Shown here in pieces: positions 1 to 6,202 of a DNA stretch of 7,685 nucleotides (positions within the stretch are counted from its first letter, which is position 1; each line of letters starts with the position of its first letter). Origin of the DNA: Oscillospiraceae bacterium (GTDB lineage: Bacteria > Bacillota > Clostridia > Oscillospirales > Oscillospiraceae); contig JAEDFW010000082.1 in the NCBI GenBank assembly GCA_016297855.1, forward strand, positions 1 through 7,685, written 5' to 3'. The notes below the pieces were generated by a model. That model was not told the origin of the DNA. It searched no databases and saw only the letters and a program-made list of their open reading frames with translations. The position numbers and the translations under genes are program-made.

Positions 1-1451
1 CGGATAGAGTCTGCGCCCGTCAGCAGCATCACCGTGCGGTCGATGCCCATGCCCATGCCGCCCGTGGGAGGCATGCCGTATTCAAGCGCAGTGAGGAAAT
101 CCTCATCGAGCATCTCAGTCTCGTCATCGCCGCGCTCACGCTGCTCGACCTGCTTTTCAAAGCGCATTCTCTGATCGATGGGATCGTTCAGCTCGGAATA
201 AGCGTTCGCCAGCTCACTGCGGCAGATGAACAGCTCAAAGCGCTCAGTCAGCCGGGTATCCTGCGGGCTGCGCTTGGTAAGCGGCGAGACCTCGACCGGG
301 TACATGGTGATGAACGTCGGCTGAACCAACTGTTCTTCGACCTTCTGGTCAAAGCAGGCGTAGAGCGCATTTCCCCACGTCTTTTCCGCAGCGTCAGCCA
401 GTTCCACGCCCACAGCGTTCGCGGCCGCAACGGCCTCGGCATCATCCGTGATCGCGCCGAAATCAACGCCCGCATACTCCTTGACTGCGTCGACCATGGT
501 GAGCCTGCGCCAGCCGGGCGTAAGATCGATCTGCTCGCCCATCCACTGCACCTGGTAGGTACCCAGGATCTTCAGCGCCGCGCCAGAAATGATACCTTCG
601 GCAATATCCATCATATCGTGGAAATCGGCGTAGGCCTGATACAGCTCGACCGTGGTAAATTCGGGGTTGTGCTTGGGGTCCATGCCCTCGTTGCGGAAGA
701 TCCGGCCGATCTCATAGACCCGGTCCATACCGCCGACGATCAGACGCTTGAGCGGAAGCTCGGTCGCGATGCGCATATACATATCGATATCGAGCGTATT
801 GTGGTGCGTGATGAACGGACGCGCGGCAGCGCCGCCGGCGATGGTATTGAGCACCGGCGTTTCGACCTCGATATAGTTCATATTGTCGAGATACTCGCGC
901 ATGAACTTGATAAACTGCGAGCGGACGACGAAATTGCGCTTGACCTCGGGATTGACGATGAGATCAACATAACGCTGACGGTAGCGCAGTTCCTTGTCGG
1001 TCAGGCCGTGGAACTTCTCAGGCAGCGGCAGAAGGGCTTTGCTGAGCAGCGTGATCTTCTTTGCGCGCACGCTCATCTCGCCGCGCTGCGTGCGGAACAC
1101 TTCGCCGTCAACGCCGACGATATCGCCGATATCGTATTTTTTGAAGCGGTTGTAGTCATCCTCGTCCATCTCATCCTTTCGGGCGTAGAGTTGGATGCGC
1201 CCCGCTTTGTCCTGAAGGTCACAGAAGGACACTTTGCCCATGCCGCGCTTGGACATGAGCCGCCCGGCGATGGAAACACGGCTGCCCTCAAGCTCGTCAA
1301 AATGATCCTTGATATACTGGCTGGTTGTGCTGACGTCAAATTTTGTCAGCACGAAGGGGTCGCGGCCCTCGGCCTGCAGCTGCGCGAGTTTCTCGCGGCG
1401 AACCTGGATCTGATCGCCCAGCGTTACTTCGTTTCTGTTCTCGTTCTCCAT
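1..1451 (-). CDS. lysS: Lysyl-tRNA synthetase, class II (3' end cut by window edge)
   Basis: Charges tRNA-Lys with lysine in the cytoplasm using ATP. I translated the open frame from the ATG at 1451 to the left edge: 483 complete residues plus a partial Arg codon and no stop. Class II LysRS is usually about 490-510 residues, so only the extreme C-terminus is missing. The N-terminal OB-fold anticodon-binding domain covers roughly residues 57-140. Motif 1 lies near 173-200 (ending in IEVETPVL). Motif 2 is at about 250-268, with FRNEG then HNPEFT, and its ATP-binding Arg is R253. Motif 3 is at about 463-484, with GMGIDR and then MLLT, and the frame runs into the edge just after it. The start is set by GGGAGAGG (1459-1466), 7 nt upstream. 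greA ends 32 bp upstream with no terminator or promoter between, so the two are probably one transcript. The greA-lysS pairing is common in Firmicutes. Confidence 0.97.
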   Translation of the reverse strand, partial: MENENRNEVTLGDQIQVRREKLAQLQAEGRDPFVLTKFDVSTTSQYIKDHFDELEGSRVSIAGRLMSKRGMGKVSFCDLQDKAGRIQLYARKDEMDEDDYNRFKKYDIGDIVGVDGEVFRTQRGEMSVRAKKITLLSKALLPLPEKFHGLTDKELRYRQRYVDLIVNPEVKRNFVVRSQFIKFMREYLDNMNYIEVETPVLNTIAGGAAARPFITHHNTLDIDMYMRIATELPLKRLIVGGMDRVYEIGRIFRNEGMDPKHNPEFTTVELYQAYADFHDMMDIAEGIISGAALKILGTYQVQWMGEQIDLTPGWRRLTMVDAVKEYAGVDFGAITDDAEAVAAANAVGVELADAAEKTWGNALYACFDQKVEEQLVQPTFITMYPVEVSPLTKRSPQDTRLTERFELFICRSELANAYSELNDPIDQRMRFEKQVEQRERGDDETEMLDEDFLTALEYGMPPTGGMGMGIDRTVMLLTGADSI

Positions 1452-1483
1452 CCGTTAACCTCTCCCGAATCGATTCTTCACTC

Positions 1484-1957
1484 TTATTTTTCTACGGAAA
1501 GTACCTTGTATTTGAGGCTTCCGACAGGCGCTTCCACCTCGACGATATCACCGATCGCATGGCCGATCATGGCCCGTCCGAAGGGAGAATCATCCGAAAT
1601 GCGGCACTCCATAGGGTTGGCCTCCTGCGAACCGACGATTGCGTATACTTCCTCGTCGCCTGTCTCAACATCTTCCACCTTGATGGTGCAGCCAAGGCCG
1701 ATCTTGCCGCTGGACTGCTCCGTCTCGTCGATGATCACAGCATGGGCAAGAATGTTCTCGACCTCGGCAATCCGGCCGTAGAGCTTCGCCTGCTCGTTTT
1801 TCGCCTCGTCGTATTCGCTGTTTTCGGAGAGGTCTCCAAACGAACGCGCCTCTTTGATCTGCTCAGCGACCTCTTTTTCGCGGGTCGTCTTGAGATAAAA
1901 CAGCTCCTGCTCCAGCTCCTTGAGCCGCAGTGTACTGATTTTATATTCCTTCGCCAT
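1484..1957 (-). CDS. greA: Transcription elongation factor GreA
   Basis: Binds the secondary channel of RNA polymerase and stimulates cleavage of backtracked transcripts. From the chosen start it is 157 residues, the normal GreA length. Residues 1-75 form the antiparallel coiled coil. Its tip carries the GreA signature FGDLSENSEYDEAKNEQ, with D42 and E45 as the acidic pair that positions the catalytic metal. Residues from about 80 on form the FKBP-like C-terminal domain, including SPFGRAMIGH and the GDIVEVE segment. The frame is open to an ATG at 2011 (175 aa). I chose 1957 because GGAAGGA (1966-1972) is correctly spaced from it. The same site directly abuts the ATG at 1966, and the ATGs at 2011 and 2002 lie almost at the predicted transcription start. 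It is transcribed from its own promoter (2023-2051) and leads into lysS. Confidence 0.96.
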   Translation of the reverse strand: MAKEYKISTLRLKELEQELFYLKTTREKEVAEQIKEARSFGDLSENSEYDEAKNEQAKLYGRIAEVENILAHAVIIDETEQSSGKIGLGCTIKVEDVETGDEEVYAIVGSQEANPMECRISDDSPFGRAMIGHAIGDIVEVEAPVGSLKYKVLSVEK

Positions 1958-1965
1958 GTTTACCA

Positions 1966-1972
1966 TCCTTCC
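1966..1972 (-). promoter_or_regulatory. Ribosome binding site that decides the greA start
   Basis: On the minus strand GGAAGGA lies 8 nt before the ATG at 1957. It has no spacing to the in-frame ATG at 1966, which overlaps its last base. This excludes the ATG at 1966 and favours the 157-residue GreA over longer versions. Confidence 0.75.
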
Positions 1973-2009
1973 AAATTCGCGTTTTTCCTGCAAAATGGGC
2001 ATTTCACGC

Positions 2010-2027
2010 ATAATCAGTAGAGATTAT
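2010..2027. repeat. Small inverted repeat over the greA -10 box and transcription start
   Basis: The arms ATAATC (2010-2015) and GATTAT (2022-2027) are perfect inverted copies separated by 6 bp. The right arm covers most of the -10 box and the left arm covers the predicted start of transcription. It could be an operator. However, 6-bp arms at this distance occur often by chance, and one arm is forced by the TATAAT box itself. Confidence 0.3.
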
Positions 2028-2051
2028 ATGCGGCAAAGTCCGGTATGTCAA
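2023..2051 (-). promoter_or_regulatory. Consensus sigma-A promoter of greA-lysS
   Basis: On the minus strand there is a perfect -35 box TTGACA (2046-2051), a 17-bp spacer (2029-2045) and a perfect -10 box TATAAT (2023-2028). Both boxes match the housekeeping sigma factor consensus at every position and the spacer is optimal. Transcription should start near 2016, giving a leader of about 60 nt before the greA ATG at 1957. The -35 box contains the TGA stop codon (2048-2050) of the upstream protease gene, so this promoter separates greA-lysS from the ftsEX cluster. It looks strong and constitutive, unless the small dyad at 2010-2027 is an operator. Confidence 0.88.
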
Positions 2052-3241
2052 GAGATTTTCTGCCGGAGCACATCGAGCGCCTTCTGCATCTGCACATCGT
2101 CCTCTTTTTCGAGCAGCCCGTAGTACAAATTGGCATAATCATCCTCCGACAGCTCGCAGGCAATGTCTGGCGTAATGCCCACGCCAGTAAGGCTTTTGCC
2201 CTCGGGCGTGTAGTATTTGCCGATGGAGATGTTGAGCATCGACCCGTCGGAAAGCTCAAAGCCCGTCTGGAAATTGCCCTTGCCATAGGTCTGTTCACCT
2301 ACAACAGTGGCCCAGCCGTATTCCTGCAGCGCAGCGGCAAAGAACTCGGCGGCGGAATAAGAATCCAGATTTACAAGAACCGCCATCGGCATCTCAACGC
2401 AGCGCTTGTCCGAATAGTCTACCTCTTCTTCGCCCGCATAATCCACACTCCGGAACAAAACGCCTTCGGGCAGCAGATAGTCCAGCACCTTGACCATCTC
2501 GTCTTTCAAACCACCGCCGTTAAATCGCACGTCAAACAGCAGCGCCTTTGCGCCCTCGCTTCTCATCTGGTCAATGCAGGCAATGGTTTCTCTTGCGCAG
2601 CGCACGTCAAAATTATTGATGCGAATATAGCCGATATCGCCTTCGAGAAGCTCACAGGCCGCGACCTGGGTTTCGATGTTCGCGCGTGTAATCGTCAGCT
2701 CCAGCTGCTCGCCGTCGCGCAGAAACAGAAGCGTAACAGCCGTCCCTTCCTCGCCGCGTACCAGATCTCGCGTTCCTGTCATCCCAAGCGTGAGCGTGTC
2801 TTGTCCTTCGACCTGCAGCAGAATATCTCCCACCCGCACACCGGCCTGATCCGCAGGACCGCCCGGCGTCACGGACTCAATCCGCATGCCGCCTGCCTGC
2901 TCGTCCTCGGTAATGGTCACACCGATGCCGACATAGGCGTTATAAAAGCTCTCCAGATACATCTCGTATTCATCGGCCGTAAGATAATAGCTCCATTCGT
3001 CGCCGGTAGCCTCGACCATGGCCGCAGCCGCTGCGTCAGCAAGCGCGTCCTCGTCGTATTCATCGATGAAATACTCTTCCAGATATGACGAAATCTCCGC
3101 CGTCTTCTGCTCGACCGGCGTGAGCGACTGCAGCTCCAGCTCATACTGGTGTGTCAGTTCGGTATAGGTGATATAGAAGGTCGCGCCTGCGGCAAACACA
3201 AGCAGAGCGGCGATGAGCAAAATTTTCTGCAGCTTTTTCAA
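2048..3241 (-). CDS. Membrane-anchored C-terminal processing protease, S41 family with PDZ domain (CtpA/CtpB-like)
   Basis: Serine protease of the tail-specific/CTP family, 397 residues, expected to act on the outer face of the membrane. Residues 5-25 are a hydrophobic segment after Lys-rich MKK, a signal anchor. A PDZ domain spans about 103-186, starting at VGIGVTI, with PGGPADQAGVRVGD. The S41 core follows (about 200-360) with DVRFNGGG at 237-244. The Ser-Lys dyad is S296 in DSYSAAEF and K321 in TYGKG, and the 25-residue separation matches known members. The family motif SASASE is altered to SYSAAE, but the Ser is kept. The start codon is TTG: an in-frame TGA lies 4 codons upstream, the next ATG is residue 75, and GAGGTG (3247-3252) sits 5 nt before it. 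It lies 83 bp after the M23 gene, as ctpB follows ftsEX in Bacillus subtilis. Its substrate is unknown; the neighbouring hydrolase is a candidate. Confidence 0.93.
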   Translation of the reverse strand: MKKLQKILLIAALLVFAAGATFYITYTELTHQYELELQSLTPVEQKTAEISSYLEEYFIDEYDEDALADAAAAAMVEATGDEWSYYLTADEYEMYLESFYNAYVGIGVTITEDEQAGGMRIESVTPGGPADQAGVRVGDILLQVEGQDTLTLGMTGTRDLVRGEEGTAVTLLFLRDGEQLELTITRANIETQVAACELLEGDIGYIRINNFDVRCARETIACIDQMRSEGAKALLFDVRFNGGGLKDEMVKVLDYLLPEGVLFRSVDYAGEEEVDYSDKRCVEMPMAVLVNLDSYSAAEFFAAALQEYGWATVVGEQTYGKGNFQTGFELSDGSMLNISIGKYYTPEGKSLTGVGITPDIACELSEDDYANLYYGLLEKEDDVQMQKALDVLRQKIS

Positions 3242-3246
3242 TTGAG

Positions 3247-3252
3247 CACCTC
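3247..3252 (-). promoter_or_regulatory. Ribosome binding site supporting the TTG start of the S41 protease
   Basis: On the minus strand GAGGTG lies 5 nt before the TTG at 3241. It matches the end of the 16S anti-Shine-Dalgarno complement. Together with the in-frame stop just upstream and the signal-anchor sequence just downstream, it fixes the non-ATG start. Confidence 0.8.
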
Positions 3253-3281
3253 ATTTGCGGTTTTATTCTGACAAAATCTGA

Positions 3282-3307
3282 CCCACAGCCCGTTTTCGGG
3301 CTGTGGG
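3282..3307 (-). terminator. Perfect 11-bp stem-loop between the M23 and S41 genes (weak terminator, attenuator or mRNA stabiliser)
   Basis: CCCACAGCCCG (3282-3292) and CGGGCTGTGGG (3297-3307) are perfect inverted copies around a 4-base loop (TTTT on the plus strand, AAAA in the RNA). The stem starts 17 bases after the stop of the M23 gene. On the transcribed strand it is followed by TCAGATTTTGTC, a broken U-tract, so it is not a classic strong terminator. Without a recognisable promoter in the rest of the gap, some read-through is needed to express the protease gene. That suggests partial termination, or a 3'-end barrier protecting the ftsEX-M23 message. A stem this long and GC-rich is unlikely by chance. 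Confidence 0.7.
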
Positions 3308-3324
3308 AGCAGATGGTTGCTACG

Positions 3325-4596
3325 TTACGGCGCACTGACGTAGTTCATAGGATTAACATAAGTACCGTTATACATGATGCCGAAATGCAGATGCGGACCG
3401 GTAGACCAGCCGGTGGCACCGACATAGCCGATCACGTCGCCCTGCGCGACATAGTCGCCGGAAGATACGGTGTAGTTCGTCATATGCGCGTACAGCGTGG
3501 AATAGCCGTCGCCGTGGTTGATGGTCACATAGTATCCCCAAGCCTCAGCATATGCCGCGGTCGTGACCGTACCGCTCTTCGAGGCGTAAATCGCCGTGCC
3601 CTGACCGGCAGCAAAATCCACGCCCGTGTGATTGCTGTAAACACCCGTCACCGGATTGGTGCGCGGTCCAAAGGCATCAGTGATGGATACCGCATAGGGC
3701 AGCGGATACAAAAACCCGCCCGAGGAGGATGTACTGCCGCCGGATGACGGGACTCGATTGTTGTTCTGCTTATTCAGCTCAGCCAGACGCGCTGCTTCCT
3801 CGGCGTTGAGGGCGTTGAAATAGTCGGTCTCAGCCTGCTTGATCTTCTCGGCCATCTCTTCCTCAGCCGCTTCGGCCGCTTCATACTCATCCGACAACGC
3901 AGCAAACTCCTTCGCCATCTGAATGATAAGCATGTCGGATTCGGCACGCTGTGCCTCCAACGCCGCCTGCTGCTCAGCCAGTTCCTGCTTGGCCGTTTCC
4001 AGCTCTGTCATCTGCGTTTCCAGCTCTGCTCGTTCAGCCTCGATCTTTTCCGACGCCTCAGCCAGTTTTCTGAGCATCAGCTGGTCGGCTTCCGCGATCT
4101 CGCTGATCATGTCTACGCGGTCGAGCAGATCAGAAAAACTGCTGGCCTTGAACAGGATCGACCAGTAGGAGACGTCCCCCGTCTCCTCCATAGCGCGCAG
4201 GCGCGTTTTGTACTGCTGCTGCAGCGCCTCATGCTCCGCGAGCGATGCGTCGAGTTCGTCCTGCTTCTGCGCAATCAGCAGACTGTACTGCTGGATCTGT
4301 TTATTCAGATTCTCAATTGTCTGGCGGGACAGCTCCATCTGCTGATCGATATCTGCCTTTTTGCTGACCAGTGTCTGTGTCTGCTGCTGGTTTTCGGCGA
4401 TATCAGCCTCAAGCGCGTTGCTCTGTTCTTTCAGCTTGGCCTGCTCTTCACGCAGCGCAATCAACTCCTGCTCGATTTCCTTCGAGCTGGCGGCGTTGAC
4501 CATGACGATGAGCGCGCCGGAAATGAGAGAACCGAGCAGTACAACGGCAAGCAGGATGCAGACAAGCCTGCGCACCGAGTTCTTTTTGCCTTTCAT
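3325..4596 (-). CDS. Secreted coiled-coil peptidoglycan hydrolase with intact M23 (LytM) domain, probable FtsEX effector
   Basis: A 423-residue exported murein endopeptidase. Residues 1-36 look like a signal peptide: basic MKGKKNSVRR, a hydrophobic core at 11-33 and a VNAAS cleavage region. Residues 37-275 are rich in Glu, Gln, Ala and Leu in heptad style, a long coiled coil. They are interrupted at about 141-172 by a segment (YWSILFKASSFSDLLDRV) like the PcsB/CwlO N-terminal domain that contacts FtsX. A Ser/Gly/Asn linker (278-294) leads to the M23 domain (about 297-420). All metal and catalytic residues are present: H323 and D327 in HTGVD, H371 in YAHM, H402 and H404 in HLHF. It is therefore likely a real zinc hydrolase, unlike the degenerate LytM domain of E. 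coli EnvC. ftsX ends 13 bp upstream. GGGAGGA (4601-4607) precedes the ATG by 4 nt. Confidence 0.93.
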   Translation of the reverse strand: MKGKKNSVRRLVCILLAVVLLGSLISGALIVMVNAASSKEIEQELIALREEQAKLKEQSNALEADIAENQQQTQTLVSKKADIDQQMELSRQTIENLNKQIQQYSLLIAQKQDELDASLAEHEALQQQYKTRLRAMEETGDVSYWSILFKASSFSDLLDRVDMISEIAEADQLMLRKLAEASEKIEAERAELETQMTELETAKQELAEQQAALEAQRAESDMLIIQMAKEFAALSDEYEAAEAAEEEMAEKIKQAETDYFNALNAEEAARLAELNKQNNNRVPSSGGSTSSSGGFLYPLPYAVSITDAFGPRTNPVTGVYSNHTGVDFAAGQGTAIYASKSGTVTTAAYAEAWGYYVTINHGDGYSTLYAHMTNYTVSSGDYVAQGDVIGYVGATGWSTGPHLHFGIMYNGTYVNPMNYVSAP

Positions 4597-4609
4597 AAAT
4601 TCCTCCCGA

Positions 4610-5497
4610 TCATACCTTCAGGAACTTGCGGATGGAAAGCACGCTGCCGAATACACCGACGAAGAAGCCGGTAATGGCATACGCGATGGCCACAATCTCG
4701 ATCACTTCGGTGAAGGGAACAACCGTCACGAGCTGAAGCGTATCGATGGCCGCGATCTTGTCGCCCACGAAGGTATACAGTCCCCATTCCAGGAAGAACG
4801 CAATGGCCGCGCCCAGCATGCCCAGAATGAAGCCCTCGACGACAAACGGCAGCCGGATAAAGCTGTTCGTTGCGCCGACCATTTTCATAATGCCGATTTC
4901 CTCCTTGCGGCCGTACATGGAGAGCTTGACCGTATTGGAGATGATAAAGAGTGAAACCACGAACAAAACCGCGATGATGGCCATGGATGCGACGTTCAGC
5001 ACGCGCTGCACCGTCTGAAAGCCGTTCGTGATCTCATAATGCACACTCACATCGGCCACGCCCTCGATCTGTCTGATATGCTCGACCGTCTGCATGGTCA
5101 GCGAGCTGTCCTCCATCGAGACGACATAGCGGTCACGGAACGTGCTGGCGTCCAGGCCGGCAAAGGTTTCCTGATTGCCCTGCTCTTCGATGAAGTCGTC
5201 CAGCGCCTGCTGGCGCGAGACGAATGTGGCTTCGTGCACGTTGGAGATCATATTGATCTGCGATCCGACGCTCTTGGCCTTGGCCTCGGAGTAGTCCTCG
5301 TCGATATAGACAAGCACCTGATTCTCCTGTTCCAGATCCAGAATCATCTCGTGCAGATCGTACAGGATCAGGCTGAAGCTGCCCATGATGATCAGGCACG
5401 CGACCGTCACGCAAACCGCCGCAAAGGACATGAACCCGTGCAGAAACACGCCGCGCACGCCTTCCCGAAGCAAATATCCAATATTATTCTTCTTCAT
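4610..5497 (-). CDS. ftsX: Cell division protein FtsX, ABC-type permease subunit
   Basis: Integral membrane partner of FtsE. It passes ATP-driven conformational changes to an extracytoplasmic peptidoglycan hydrolase. The 295 residues have the FtsX layout: a short basic N-terminus, TM1 (about 22-46), a large outer loop (47-166), TM2 (167-190), TM3 (217-241) and TM4 (264-288). The outer loop is the part known to bind hydrolases or their activators. Between TM2 and TM3 is the conserved cytoplasmic element GRKEEIGIMKMVGAT (196-210), the coupling region toward the ATPase. The ATG at 5497 lies inside the last codons of ftsE, a 14-bp overlap, with no good Shine-Dalgarno upstream. Translation is probably coupled to ftsE, which would favour matched amounts of the two subunits. 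The M23 hydrolase gene follows after 13 bp. Confidence 0.96.
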   Translation of the reverse strand: MKKNNIGYLLREGVRGVFLHGFMSFAAVCVTVACLIIMGSFSLILYDLHEMILDLEQENQVLVYIDEDYSEAKAKSVGSQINMISNVHEATFVSRQQALDDFIEEQGNQETFAGLDASTFRDRYVVSMEDSSLTMQTVEHIRQIEGVADVSVHYEITNGFQTVQRVLNVASMAIIAVLFVVSLFIISNTVKLSMYGRKEEIGIMKMVGATNSFIRLPFVVEGFILGMLGAAIAFFLEWGLYTFVGDKIAAIDTLQLVTVVPFTEVIEIVAIAYAITGFFVGVFGSVLSIRKFLKV

Positions 5498-6173
5498 TCA
5501 AGTAGTACCCGTCCATTCCGTCACTGATGATCTTTCCCTCGTCGATGGCGATCACGCGCTTGGTAAAGCGGTTGACCAGCTCTTTTTCGTGCGTGACGAC
5601 CATAAGTGTGGTGCCGAGGGCATTGATCTGCTCGAGCAGCATCATGATCTCCAGCGAGCGCGCAGGGTCAAGGTTGCCTGTAGGCTCGTCGGCGATGATG
5701 ACGCTGGGATTGTTGACAAGCGCGCGGGCAATGGCCACACGTTGCTGCTCGCCGCCGGAGAGCTCATTCGGAAGTCGGCGGCCCTTGTTTTCCAGACCCA
5801 CCAGTTCGAGCACATACGGCACGCGCTTTTTGATTTCTTTTTCCGCCGCGCCGATGACGCGCATGGCGAACGCCACGTTTTCATAGACCGACTTGTTGCC
5901 GATGAGGCGGAAATCCTGAAAGATGACGCCCAGCGTTCGGCGCAGATACGGAATCATGCGCGTGCGGATCTTCTCAACCTCGAAGCCGTTGACGTGGACG
6001 CTGCCGGCGGTCGGCGCAAGTTCGGCGGTGAGGATCTTGATAATCGTGGATTTGCCCGAGCCGGACGGCCCGACCAGAAACACGAACTCGCCGTCCTCGA
6101 TCTTCATCGATACGCCGTTCAGCGCCTTGGTGCCGGTGTCATAGGTTTTTACAACGTTTGATAATTCGATCAT
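5484..6173 (-). CDS. ftsE: Cell division ATP-binding protein FtsE
   Basis: Cytoplasmic ATPase of the FtsEX complex, 229 residues, the usual family length. All ABC elements are in order: Walker [10 protein letters not shown] (35-43), Q-loop Gln at about 86 in FQDFRL, signature [15 protein letters not shown] (138-152), Walker [13 protein letters not shown] (158-169) with catalytic E163, and the H-loop H195 in VVTHE. The FQDFRLI segment and the FtsX-like gene directly behind separate it from LolD/MacB-type relatives. The start is the ATG at 6173, with a modest CGGGG (6180-6184) 6 nt upstream. The regulator gene ends 29 bp before it, with no convincing promoter between, so it probably shares the transcript from the promoter at 7345-7373. 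Confidence 0.97.
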   Translation of the reverse strand: MIELSNVVKTYDTGTKALNGVSMKIEDGEFVFLVGPSGSGKSTIIKILTAELAPTAGSVHVNGFEVEKIRTRMIPYLRRTLGVIFQDFRLIGNKSVYENVAFAMRVIGAAEKEIKKRVPYVLELVGLENKGRRLPNELSGGEQQRVAIARALVNNPSVIIADEPTGNLDPARSLEIMMLLEQINALGTTLMVVTHEKELVNRFTKRVIAIDEGKIISDGMDGYYLNEEE

Positions 6174-6202
6174 GTTTTACCCCGATACGGATGTCCAGCG
6201 CT

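Noticed and set aside
618..1781. Long plus-strand reading frame of 387 codons opposite lysS and greA
   Set aside because: It lies antisense to two certain genes, has no family resemblance and no credible ribosome site, and is explained by the codon bias of the minus-strand genes.
1958..2011. Longer GreA starting at the ATG at 2011
   Set aside because: Adds 18 residues not seen in the family, starts about at the predicted transcription start, and the only good Shine-Dalgarno serves the ATG at 1957.
1452..2022. T-box riboswitch controlling lysS
   Set aside because: The leader before greA is only about 60 nt and the greA-lysS gap is 32 bp; neither can hold a T-box.
2045..3088. Plus-strand reading frame of 347 codons opposite the S41 protease
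   Set aside because: The minus strand has an unmistakable PDZ/S41 protein here; the plus frame is a shadow rich in His, Arg and Ala.
3313..3747. Plus-strand reading frame opposite the M23 domain
   Set aside because: The M23 catalytic motifs on the minus strand are complete; no independent support for a plus-strand gene.
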